A stretch of DNA of 23,559 bases from Oppiella nova (taxonomy: Eukaryota > Arthropoda > Arachnida > Sarcoptiformes > Oppiidae), in NCBI GenBank assembly GCA_905397405.1, contig CAJPVJ010000532.1:1-23559 (forward strand), given 5' to 3'. Under the pieces are notes generated by a model that was given only the letters and a program-made list of their open reading frames with translations, was not told the DNA's origin and did not search any database. The position numbers were made by a program, and so were the translations under genes. Shown here piece by piece: positions 1-11,100 of the stretch (its first letter is position 1; each line of letters begins with the position of its first letter).

Positions 1-185
1 ATTTGCCGCTTCTTTGCGAGGATAAGAACGTGCCCTACGTTTTCGTCATGTCTAAGCACGCGTTGGGTCGGGCGTGTGGAGTGGCCCGACAGGTGATCGC
101 CTGTTCCATCACCACCAACGAGGGCTCACAACTCAAGCCTCAGATCGAGACACTTCAGCGCGAGATCGAAAAGCTCTTGATTTAG
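1..185 (+). CDS. SNU13: SNU13 / NHP2L1 (15.5K) C-terminal part, cut by window edge
   Basis: Last 60 codons of the small RNA-binding protein SNU13. It binds the kink-turn of U4 snRNA in the U4/U6.U5 tri-snRNP and of box C/D snoRNAs, and acts in the nucleus in splicing and rRNA modification. The frame reads [15 protein letters not shown] and then ALGRACGV and VIACSIT, which are signature segments of this L7Ae/Nhp2 family member. The C-terminus ends in EIEKLLI, close to the human ending. The first two bases fit the end of a His codon, as expected from the family (HLPLL), so this is a cut gene and the TTG at position 3 is not a start. No intron lies in the visible part. The stop codon is TAG at 183-185. 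The 5' part is outside the window. Confidence 0.95.
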   Translation, partial: LPLLCEDKNVPYVFVMSKHALGRACGVARQVIACSITTNEGSQLKPQIETLQREIEKLLI

Positions 186-236
186 AGATCCATTTGATTC
201 TTCATTTTAATCATTGTCTCAAATATTTTATTATGT

Positions 237-242
237 AATAAA
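237..242 (+). terminator. poly(A) signal AATAAA of SNU13
   Basis: A canonical AATAAA lies 52 nt after the SNU13 stop codon and is followed by T-rich sequence. It is the likely 3'-end processing signal. Confidence 0.7.
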
Positions 243-936
243 ATTATTTCCGATTTCATTGACTCTATTTTTACCATTAATTCGCACATGAGTCCAATGG
301 GGAGGGAGTGGACACTGGAAGTGCATATGTGACCATTTGTCCAAATACTACAACTAATCTAATATGACCATATATTGCTGTATATGCACTCACTTACAAT
401 TGCTAGTCTAACTACTTTAATCTATATACCGTATAATTTGAATTGAAACCCTTTTTATAGTGCAACTGTACTGTATTAACAATAATATCCTCTGCGGACA
501 TAATTGTCATTAATAGTATAGATTGAATGCTATATTATCAATGGATTACCAATTATGTTACCGATGAGTATCAATAAAATTCTTCAATACTGTAGTATTA
601 TTATTAGCGGCATATACTGTACTGACTGCTAGAATATTGAAGGTATACAACGAATATTGTATTAGAATAAGTGCTATCATAGTCATGTCAATCCAATGAC
701 ATGGTGCTAAACTAGTATTGATATGTTCATGGTACTTATGGTTTGTATTCACTACAAACTTGTAATATGGGATCAGTTTTGGGTGAAAGTTTAGTGAAAA
801 GCGCGAGAACTGGTTCATTGAATGCAAGTGTCTGTCAGACAGACACTCGTGTCGTACAGAATGCGTGCAATTGTGGAGAGCGATGAGTGAAGTGTCGCCC
901 TCTGTATGCCTGCACTGCACTCACACTGTGTGTTGA
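243..936. other. SNU13-RPL31 intergenic region
   Basis: About 700 bp with no gene I can support. A 120-codon open frame on the minus strand (558-920) has no recognisable domain and lies across the presumed RPL31 promoter, so I treat it as chance. The part closest to RPL31 is less AT-rich than the rest and contains the perfect palindrome at 827-847. Confidence 0.6.
827..847. repeat. 21-bp perfect palindrome upstream of RPL31
   Basis: Two 10-bp arms, AGTGTCTGTC and GACAGACACT, flank a single A and are exact reverse complements. The palindrome lies about 90 bp upstream of the TOP-like tract of RPL31, so it could be a binding site for a dimeric factor. Its function is not known from sequence. 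Confidence 0.6.
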
Positions 937-947
937 CTTCCTTTTCC
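937..947 (+). promoter_or_regulatory. TOP-like pyrimidine tract / probable RPL31 transcription start
   Basis: The tract CTTCCTTTTCC follows an A and matches the 5' terminal oligopyrimidine element that begins ribosomal protein mRNAs and puts them under mTOR/LARP1 translational control. Downstream, a good donor (GTAAGT at 999-1004) and an AG at 1086-1087 suggest an 89-nt intron in the 5' UTR ending just before the start codon. The acceptor has a poor pyrimidine tract, so the intron is less certain than the TOP element. Confidence 0.55.
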
Positions 948-1094
948 GTGTGGACTCTCATCGTGTGTTGAATTCAATGCAATTTGTTGTCCAAAAAGGT
1001 AAGTCTTATTCACTTAATTAGGTTTACATTGAATTATAATTGCAATCAATTAATGGTATAAAATGTATGACAATGTGACGAATGAAGACATATA

Positions 1095-1469
1095 ATGGCA
1101 AAGAAACCGAAGAGCGAGAAGAAGTCGAAGTCAGCGCTGAATGAGGTGATCACTCGGGAGTATACGGTGCACTTGCATAAGCGCCTCCACGGGGTGGGCT
1201 TCAAGAAGAAGGCCCCGCGAGCCATCAAAGAGATCCGCAGATTCGCCTCCAAACACATGGGAACAGTGGACGTCAGGATCGACACGCGTCTCAATAAGTA
1301 CTTATGGTCGAAGGGCATTCGAAACGTGCCCTACCGGGTGAGGGTACGACTGGCCCGACGCCGCAATGAGGACGAGGACAGTCCCAACAAGTTGTACACT
1401 TTGGTGACACACGTGGCCGTCCCCTCATTCAAGGGCCTCCAGACCGAGAATGTGGACGAAGCCGAGTAG
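1095..1469 (+). CDS. RPL31: 60S ribosomal protein L31 (eL31)
   Basis: A complete single-exon coding sequence of 124 residues, the usual length for eL31, a large-subunit protein near the polypeptide exit tunnel. The frame starts [10 protein letters not shown] and contains the family segments [20 protein letters not shown] (about residues 22-41), [10 protein letters not shown] and [17 protein letters not shown], then [20 protein letters not shown], and ends EAE. The basic N-terminus and acidic C-terminal tail are typical. Codons are richer in G and C than the flanking DNA, as expected for a highly expressed gene. The start is the first ATG after the probable 5' UTR intron. The gene is transcribed in the same direction as HAGH, which begins about 240 bp downstream. 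Confidence 0.97.
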   Translation: MAKKPKSEKKSKSALNEVITREYTVHLHKRLHGVGFKKKAPRAIKEIRRFASKHMGTVDVRIDTRLNKYLWSKGIRNVPYRVRVRLARRRNEDEDSPNKLYTLVTHVAVPSFKGLQTENVDEAE

Positions 1470-1503
1470 CGATAAGTCATTGTATTCAAGTTTATAAGAC
1501 TTC

Positions 1504-1509
1504 AATAAA
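1504..1509 (+). terminator. poly(A) signal AATAAA of RPL31
   Basis: AATAAA lies 35 nt after the RPL31 stop codon, giving a short 3' UTR as is usual for ribosomal protein genes. Confidence 0.75.
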
Positions 1510-1712
1510 GACATCGATTTATTTAAAATACTTGTCTTCTGTCTCCCATTTATTACAATTATATTCAGTTAATTGATTGCAATTCCAGTTCTTTAATAGT
1601 TTGTAGTTTTTGTCAGTTTATAAATGAATGATAATATTAGAGATAAGATAAGAGATGGCAATCGCTATTAAAGAACAAATAATTGAAATCTTTTTACTGA
1701 AATAATGCGAAA

Positions 1713-2806
1713 ATGTTTAAATCGGTGAAACTGTTAACCCGGACAGCGCTGCCACTGTTAGCGCCGTTTTTGCGTCGAAAGACATTCCACAGTCAACCCA
1801 AGTCTGTCACCCATTCCGATACAATGAAGGTCTCAGTACTTCCAGCCCTTGAAGACAATTATATGTATCTATTGATCGACGAGAAGTCCAGAGAGGCGGC
1901 GGTCGTGGATCCGGTCGAACCCAACAAAGTGTTGAATGCAGTGAAAGAGGCAAATGTGGTGTTGACCACAATCCTCACTACTCATCACCATTGGGACCAC
2001 TCGGGAGGAAATGCAGAGCTCGTTAAAGCTATGCCGTCGCTCACTGTTGTCGGCGGAGACGAAAGAGTGGGAGCACTGACTAAGTTGGTTAAGGGCGGGG
2101 ATAAGCTTACTATCGGAGGGCTTAACATTGAATGCCTGTTCACTCCGTGTCACACAAAGGGACACATTTGCTATTTTGTTACTTCTAGTGCCGACCCCAA
2201 CACTGATCCTCTCGTGTTTACAGGTATTCATTAGGCATTGATTGCAATTGTTGTTGTCATACATAAACTTATTTGGCACTAAAGGTGACACACTATTCGT
2301 TGGCGGATGCGGAAAGTTCTTTGAGGGAACTCCAGAACAAATGCATAAAGCGTTGGTTGAAGTGCTCAGAGAATTACCCGACAATACTGTAAGAACGTGA
2401 TTGAAATGTTGTTATCTGTGAATACAACGACTGTATTAAAACTGTAATTGAAATGATAGAAAGTGTATTGCGGTCACGAATACACGGAGACTAATCTCAA
2501 GTTTGCCAAAAGTATTGAACCAAACAACAAAGACATTCAGGAAAAGTTATTATGGACTCAGGTTTTAATTCATTTATTTATCAAAATTTGTAACAAACTA
2601 TTCAATCAATTATTGGCAATAATACACAGGACTTGCGCTCAAGGAATGAAGCGACGATTCCATCGACAATAGGGTCCGAGAAGAAGACCAACCCTTTCAT
2701 GAGAGTTGACGTCCAAAGTGTCCAAAAAGAGGTCAACAAAGAGGACGATGCGATCGCAACGATGGCAGAGTTGAGACGATTGAAGAATAACTTCAAAGCT
2801 AACTAA
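1713..2806 (+). CDS. HAGH: Hydroxyacylglutathione hydrolase (glyoxalase II), mitochondrial and cytosolic forms
   Basis: Hydrolyses S-D-lactoylglutathione to D-lactate and glutathione, the second step of methylglyoxal detoxification. Four exons fit in phase: 1713-2223, 2285-2388, 2460-2561 and 2630-2806, giving 297 residues (human precursor about 308). Introns are 61-71 nt. The metallo-beta-lactamase metal site is visible: THHHWDH at residues 90-96, the His of TPCHTKGH at 147, the Asp of FTGDTLF at 172 and the His of KVYCGHEYT at 211. Residues 1-30 are basic and hydrophobic with no acidic residue and look like a mitochondrial transit peptide. A second ATG at 1824 (Met38, [13 protein letters not shown]) gives the cytosolic enzyme, the two-start arrangement known for this gene. 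The substrate-binding C-terminal region contains NPFMRV. All catalytic residues are present. The stop lies 8 bp from the stop of the opposing gene. Confidence 0.95.
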
Positions 2807-2814
2807 GTGTCCAA

Positions 2815-3893
2815 TTAGTCGATGGTTTTATTTGCGGACTCTTTGTTAGAATTAGCGGCAAATATCTTCATTTCGTTCTCATAGCGAATCTTATCGTTAT
2901 TAAACAGATTGTAGTAAACCTATGATTATGTCAAATGTAGTTATTATACAAATATTATATTTAACCTCTTATGCAGTACTACCGTATATCATATACCGGT
3001 ATATATATCTACAAAATTGAAATTAATTGTCCAGTAAATTATCAAATATAAAGATGATGTGCACCTGTTTGGCAGTGACCGACAATTCGTGCCATTGCTG
3101 GGCCAGAGCTTTGGTCAGTTCCTGGTGTGTCATCTCTGTCTGCAACCAATTGAATATTATTACCGAAACATTCATTTAAATAAATGTTTAAAACAAATAC
3201 ATTGTGTTTAATGTGATATCTCTCTTGTAATGAACTCCTATTCTCCTGACAGAACAGGAGGTATGGATTGATAGGCTTTTTGGGGACGACATAAACGGTT
3301 CCGTTGGAAGTGATCTCATTTCGACTCGCATTTGGTTTTGACTTTTTGGCTTTTGATGTCATGTTTGTGGTGTTTGTATTGGATTTGCTCATCAAATGCT
3401 TAGTCTTCACATCACTCGATGGTTGTGCTATTGATTCATCTTTCTGTTCATTCAATGCAAACATAATTACAATTAATTAAACATCAGATCAAAGACTGCA
3501 ATGAAGTGGTGGACCTCCAGAAAGAGTGGTAAATCATAACTCATATAATTATCTCTATGTTTAGCCAATCGTTTAATTATAATCCTGTGGACACAAATCA
3601 GACATAAGTATTGATATCAATGAATGTATGGATGGTATGAATGTATACTTCTTTTGTTGTCTGTATTTATGAGATAATGTCTTCATTTGATGGATGTTTT
3701 GAATGAGTCTTTCGTTGTCTGATTTGATGGCATCGCATCTCTTCTTAAGTTTTGAATATCTGTTCAAATAGTTGTTGCGATGGTGTGTGAGGTCTGAATC
3801 GGTGTCCGTATGGTCTGTATGAGTGTCTGAATGTCTGGAAGTCATGGTTTGATCCCTTCTCACAAATTCTGCAAACTTAGACTGAAATGACAT
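2815..3893 (-). CDS. TFPT/INO80F-like coiled coil fused to an HMG box (probable INO80 complex subunit)
   Basis: Five minus-strand exons fit in phase: 3893-3649, 3584-3515, 3443-3201, 3139-3065 and 2919-2815, giving 245 residues. Residues about 44-97 form a charged coiled coil (RYSKLKKRCDAIKSDNERL, later YRQQKK and YDLPLFLE) that matches the core of TFPT (INO80F): a K/RY..L.+RC start, ..NER., and an LE-DE end. After a Ser/Thr/Asn/Lys linker, residues about 159-231 form an HMG box: PKKPINPYLLFCQENR, LTKALAQQWHEL and YYNLFNNDKIRYENEMKIF. The last exon completes helix 3. The donor after LFLE (GTCCAC) is weak; the others are acceptable. The start is uncertain: ATG at 3891-3893 or in-frame ATG at 3912-3914. 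A TTTCAG with a pyrimidine tract at 3882 could instead be an acceptor for an upstream exon (ATG at 3969-3971). Role in INO80 chromatin remodelling is inferred. An AATAAA on the minus strand lies inside the last codons. Confidence 0.8.
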
Positions 3894-3997
3894 TAAAATG
3901 CAATCAAAACACAAAAACCTATAATTTGTTCAAAATCTCTATCAAACTCTGTTTACAATGTTTTCATTCATGTTTGCCTATTGCCAGGGATTCCCAC

Positions 3998-4006
3998 TTA
4001 TATATA
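3998..4006 (-). promoter_or_regulatory. TATA-like box of the minus-strand coiled-coil/HMG gene
   Basis: The minus strand reads TATATATAA next to a G-rich stretch. It lies 105-115 bp upstream of the chosen start codon, so transcription would begin near 3970. No initiator or other element was confirmed, and the region is AT-rich, so chance is possible. Confidence 0.35.
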
Positions 4007-4277
4007 GCTCCTCCCCTCCCCTTCCCTAATGGGAACACTAAGTCTTTCTAATTATTATTTGATATCAATACCCAAATAATTTAACTTAAATTTGTTTACT
4101 TTAGATTACAATTAAGGATATATAAAATGAGATGTGAATAATTTTATGTAATTTTGAGTATTAAATTTATAATTAATCAACTTTATGCCATTCACGTTTA
4201 ACGCAAATTATTTAGTGTACATTAAGCATGTAATGTTTAAGAGTAAATCTAGTTTAGGTTAATACATAAACATTAAC

Positions 4278-4499
4278 TTAAATACTAAACAATACTAAAT
4301 GATAGTACTGTATGATGTTGGCGATGAGTGCATTGAATGACTGGTTAAACCCGTAGTCCTCCCTCCCGTCCCAACTTTGTGAGGACAACACTTTTGGTAG
4401 GGATTGCATCAGAGTTTCCTTTTCGTGACTTACTGTTAGCGTAGAGGTGTTTGCAGTGAAACGATTGCCTCCTCTATAGCGTGAAAACAAAGCAATCAT
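4278..4499 (-). CDS. Doubtful small ORF divergent from REEP5
   Basis: An open frame of 73 codons starting MIALFSRYRGG. Its start lies only 58 bp from the REEP5 start codon on the other strand, so the two would share a bidirectional promoter. Part of it (about 4330-4480) has a less AT-rich, coding-like composition. I do not recognise the protein. A strong donor, ACA|GTAAGT, sits after codon 22, so the first part may be the first exon of a spliced gene or a non-coding transcript whose later exons I could not find. It could equally be chance sequence in the 5' flank of REEP5. Confidence 0.25.
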   Translation of the reverse strand: MIALFSRYRGGNRFTANTSTLTVSHEKETLMQSLPKVLSSQSWDGREDYGFNQSFNALIANIIQYYHLVLFSI

Positions 4500-4557
4500 T
4501 CATTCATTGCATTGGTTTTCATCAAACATTTGATCACTTCTTCAATTCGTATCAATT

Positions 4558-6174
<1,617 letters not shown>

Positions 6175-6217
6175 AAGTATATTATATTCAATTCAATGCT
6201 TATAATCAGAGGTTCAG

Positions 6218-6223
6218 AATAAA
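6218..6223 (+). terminator. poly(A) signal AATAAA of REEP5
   Basis: AATAAA lies 44 nt after the REEP5 stop codon in the terminal 14-nt coding exon, which supports that exon being the real gene end. Confidence 0.65.
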
Positions 6224-8158
6224 AATTATTGTATTTTATATATACTGTACGTATAATCAGTATTGCATTGATATTACCGTATATTAAGATTCCGTTTATT
6301 ATGATAACTTGTATTCAGGATAATTATATTCCACTCTTAATTAATTTAGTATCCGTTTAGTTAGTTTTAAAATTATATTTTGATTATAAATTCATAGTAC
6401 TATTTGAAGATTTTGTGCCAAAAGTTTATCTTATACCCAGTTACAAGTATTTACTTTTAGTAATCAATATTTAAATTATGTTTTACTTTCGAAAAATATG
6501 GAAATAATTCTAAATTCGAAGAGAAATTGTTTAAAGTTTTAAATTTCATTAGTTTTAGAGTGGATTTCATTGCTATAACATGTTTCGGATTAAATTTGTA
6601 ACCTTAAAAACAATTGTAATTTAGTGGTTATGATAATTATAATAAAATCTGATTTGTACTTTAGTTCAAATTGTAATCAACTGTTTATTATAACAACGAA
6701 TATTGTATTTCTTAACAAATTGTATGCAATATATATGTGAATCGTTTATTAAAAAAATATGATTTCTTTGTAGAGTTTCAATGCTATTGTAGTGTTTGTC
6801 TCATAATTAATAAGTGATAATATGATACAAGTTATCGTCATAAGTGTCAGATTAGATGTTTTATGACAATCCGCTTAATATTTGTTCCTTTATTGAATGC
6901 TTATTTTGTTGCAAAACTTGTCAAAAAGTTTATGTATTTTCAAAAAGTTTATGTATTTCTCCTAAACTTAAGTTCCAATAAAAAGTCAAACAATTAATAG
7001 TAATTAAATGATATGTAAATGAGTGAAGTAATGGTTTTGTGTGAATAAATGATTAGCTGATAATGTGCTCAACTGTTGCTTCACTCCAAACAACAGACAA
7101 TCAATTATATAATCAACTCTTTGGGTCCGTATTGTAGTGACAGAGAGTTAGTCGTAAACCGACGTCATTATGGTTTACAGACAGTCAAGTGCGTAGACTA
7201 TGCGAGCAGTGTATGACTGACTGTATTGACAGTGTTGTGGCCTATATTCACACAACACTTCCTTCCAAAGCCATACATACTGTATATCAATAGCCATATA
7301 GTGTGCCATTTCTTACAGCGCTCTCATCCCCTAACATATATACCGTATATATGCCCACAATTGATTACCCCACTAAGATAGGGCACATTTTTCCATTCTC
7401 GTGCACCACTTTGTCACTTAACGAGAGTTGCTTTCACTGCTTATTTGCTGTCATATTTCAACAATAATCTGCACTGTAAGGCGCTATACAGAGAAGTCAA
7501 TAGTGATTGAAAGGGGCACAAACTGGATCGGATTCGGCAATGAATATTAATAATTTTTTTCTAAGTTCATTTAAAAACTTTTGAAAGTACTTTTACAAAT
7601 TAAATATTTTAAGTTTTTTAGTTTTCATTAAGTTATATGTGTTTCATGCAAAACTGAATTAATTGTAATGTTGGTTAAACTAATGCTATCGGTATTAAAC
7701 TGTATATAAGTGTAAAGTTAGTGCAAAACTGGTGCCCCGACAGGGAATTTGCAGTCAAGTGACAGTGAGTGAAGTGTATGGGTAGAGGTGTTGTGCATTG
7801 AGTAGTGTTGGGTATAGCGCTGTAGTATTGGTTAGTGTTGTCGTGAATGTTAGATATACTGTACTGTATGTTGAATGCAGTGTTAGGCAGTGAGCAGTGT
7901 TTTGTGGCCAACAGTACAGTGAATGCAGTGAATGAGTGAATGAATGAATGTTTTGGTGTTTGCAGTGAATGTGAGCTAACCTTCGCTTACGTTATATACG
8001 ACTCAAACACATTGAGTGCACACAAGAGACCATCGCTCACCACATCCACTGACCACTGACCACATCACCACTCACTGGTCACCACGAGCACAGACACAGA
8101 CACACGAGACATCGCCGTTGGACAGGTGTGGGACAGTTGGGTGATAGGAGTGGAAGTG
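6224..8158. other. REEP5-ELL intergenic region and ELL 5' flank
   Basis: About 1.9 kb, AT-rich up to roughly 7050 and more mixed after that, with no gene I can support. A 19-bp unit (starting CAAAAAGTTTATG) is repeated in tandem at 6922-6940 and 6941-6959 with one mismatch. A short hairpin, GTAAACC with GGTTTAC, lies near 7154-7178. A TATA-like TATATAAG is at 7703-7710. A GAAT-type microsatellite runs to 7950. The stretch 8030-8158, rich in CAC/CACA and then GTG, is probably the ELL 5' UTR. The transcription start cannot be fixed from sequence. Confidence 0.5.
6922..6959. repeat. 19-bp tandem repeat, two copies
   Basis: Two adjacent copies of a 19-bp AT-rich unit that differ only in the last base. 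It is a small local duplication with no evident function. Confidence 0.8.
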
Positions 8159-11100
8159 ATGGCGACTCTGGTTGAGGGCCAACAATATGCTCTCACATCA
8201 CATCTCAATCACTCGATCAACAAGTCTTTGATTTTCGTCAAACTCACCGATTCTGCCCTCAAAGCCATCGAAGACTATCTCAATCATAAGGTATGATTTG
8301 TCACCATCTGTGCCACTGTTTGCGAGCTTGTGGTCACTGTGCGCACCAATGGGTCATTCGGTGACATTTCGTGGCAGTAGTGTCGGTGAGAGTGACCTAT
8401 TGGTGGCCACAAAGAGATCACGACTCAGAGGTTGTCTCGCATTGAATGTGCTTTTCGTTCAAATGTGTCAAACATTGCGTCCATTGAGTCGACAGTCAAT
8501 TGAGACACCAGTTGCTGTCAAATGACATTTAAATAGCCGTTAGTTTCGGACATGAATTTGACGTGATTTCCTAATAATTGCTAAGAAATATGTCTGAAAT
8601 GAATTGCAATTATATATTGATTTGAATTAATTCTTATCGCAATTAACATTAGTTAGGTTTTGCTTATTATCGCAAATACTTATCGCAAAACAGTTGTGTA
8701 AAAGGCATCAAATAATTTGAGATTAACTATACATTTATTTAAAGTTCAATACTTTGTGCTCTTAATCTCTTAATTTTAATCCATTAATTAATTCAATACT
8801 TCTCAACATTTATTGCTGACAATTATGACTATATCTCACTGTATTATCTAATATTAGATAAAACTCTTACACTATTTTAAATTAATAACTAATGTCTGAA
8901 AAATAGTTTCGTTTTTAAAACATACTGTTCACTGATTAATGTCTCAAGAATTTCATATAATTGAGTGTTTTTTGACTAAATTTAGATCACTTTATATGAC
9001 ATCTGATTTACAAGAACTGCAGTACAATCAGACATATCTGTGTAAATAGTGTACCAAATATTGTATACACTATTCGCTTAACTCGACATTTCTTATTCAT
9101 TCAACATTTTCTACATTTTGTTTTATTTCAGTTTGTATTTACCTTTCATTCTCTCGTTTTATTGCTTTTATTTTTATTTTTTATTATTATTTTAATTTAG
9201 TTTCTAATTGTAATGAAAATGTTGTCTAATAATAACAAATGGATTGCAAACACTATGTTATTGTAAAGTTTGTCATAATAGTCATAATAGTGTGAAAATG
9301 AGTTGAATATAAAGTGATTGTGCGATAAGTTGTGGAGTAGTGATCAGTAAATTGTATATAAAATGTTCAAATGAATTGGTTTTTGAACTTATTTTAGAAA
9401 TTAAAAATGATTTTTGATTAACAAATAAAAATGTTTTAAAGAGGAAAAGTGAATAAATATATGATTTTATCGATAAACTAAAGCTGGTATTCACTGCAAA
9501 CCAGTTTTGTTTAATTTTTTCTTTTCAATCTCTCTCTGCAAAAGATATTTGCGATTAATTTTCAAATTCATTTCGTTAATGAAAAACATCTAAAAAATAA
9601 TTGCTTTAAAAACATATATTGAAAAAACAAGTGAAAAACACATTTATTTGTAATAAATTATTATTGAGTTTTGATTGATAGACAAAATAGACTAATAATT
9701 GGTGTGACCGATAGTGTGACAGATATTTCCCCTTAATTATTGATTTTAATTGCATTAATCAATGCAAAGAAATAGTGTACTGTTTATTACTTTGAAAAAT
9801 ACTCTAATAATTTATTTTATAACTTGTTTTCTCACATTTCTTGTAATTTGTACTAATATTACTCAATACAGTTACAGTATCACTACCAATAAGTTACAAA
9901 TGTATCACTTATATTACTTATTTACAGTAATATCTGATTAATGCAAAATTTAGATTTAATTATAAAAATTTTAATGCAATTAACTTAATTAATCATTTTT
10001 TATTTGTTGCCAACAGTATTCTTTAGCTTAATTAATACTCAATAAAAGTGCAAGTTTACATAATTGTATACTTTTTATCAATTAAATATCACCATATAAG
10101 CAATTGATTACATTTTTACAATTTGCTATAATTTTCAACACAAAAAAGACCACTAAAGTGACCACTGAATGATTAATTCAATGAATTAAATTAAATAGTA
10201 TATTATGAGAAGTACAGTGAATTTTAGTGGCAAACATGGTTTTGCGTTTTATGGCACTCAAACGCATGTAAATTTATGCTATTTATGCCCAGAGCTGAAC
10301 TCAATGCTCGTAATACAGAGACTGAAAACATCCGAAACCTGAAATGTGACAAAAACCTAATTATGACGAAATGTTTTAATGCAAAACAAACTTTATTTTT
10401 CTATTTTTAATTACAATTTAAATTTTAAAATGTTTTATTTTATACAAATAGGGAAACGTTTGCCCGAACTCCAAGCCATCGATTGAGTTTCGTTCAAAGG
10501 ATTCTCAAGGGGTAAGTGTCTGCACCCAACCTCCCCTCACACTAAACACATCCAATATCATGTGAACTGGAGAACTGGATAAAAATAAATAAAAGCTACA
10601 ATATTATGCATATTACAGTTATACACATAAATATATTTTCTACTCAATTAACGCATATTATAACTAATGGATTATTTATGAGTCGATTGACAGCATTTTT
10701 GCCTCAATCGTACTGATCATACATTGCTTTTAAGTTGTTCTTTAATATTAAGAAAGTAATACTTTATTTACTAATTGAGGTCACGTTAAGTCCGATATAT
10801 CCCTAAAAATGAGAGTCCAATAGTGATTGAATATTTTAAGTGATGATAGCATTCAAATAATTATGGATTAACAGAATAAGTGAGTGAAATATCGGTTTGT
10901 GTTTTGGATCAGACATGAGATGTATCGGAGTTTTAGTGTTATAAACATAGTATAGCATAGAATGGTAAATGGCATGTATTGTCGACCTATTATCAGGTTT
11001 ATTGAACTTCCTTGAAATGAAAAGTGGGTCAAAAGGGAGCCCGAGTGAGACCGAGTGCTCATAAAGTGATGGCACTTATGTTCAATGCGGACATAAATAG

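Noticed and set aside
558-920. Minus-strand open frame of 120 codons
   Set aside because: No recognisable domain, rich in His, Cys and Asn, and it overlaps the presumed RPL31 promoter and palindrome.
7730-7746. Motif resembling the tRNA primer-binding site of LTR retroelements (TGGTGCCCCGACAGGGA)
   Set aside because: No paired terminal repeats and no internal element sequence are visible nearby. The motif alone is not enough to call a fossil element.
8298-8525. 75-codon open frame after the first ELL exon
   Set aside because: It begins just inside a good intron donor, shares no ELL feature and has no acceptor or continuation; treated as intron.
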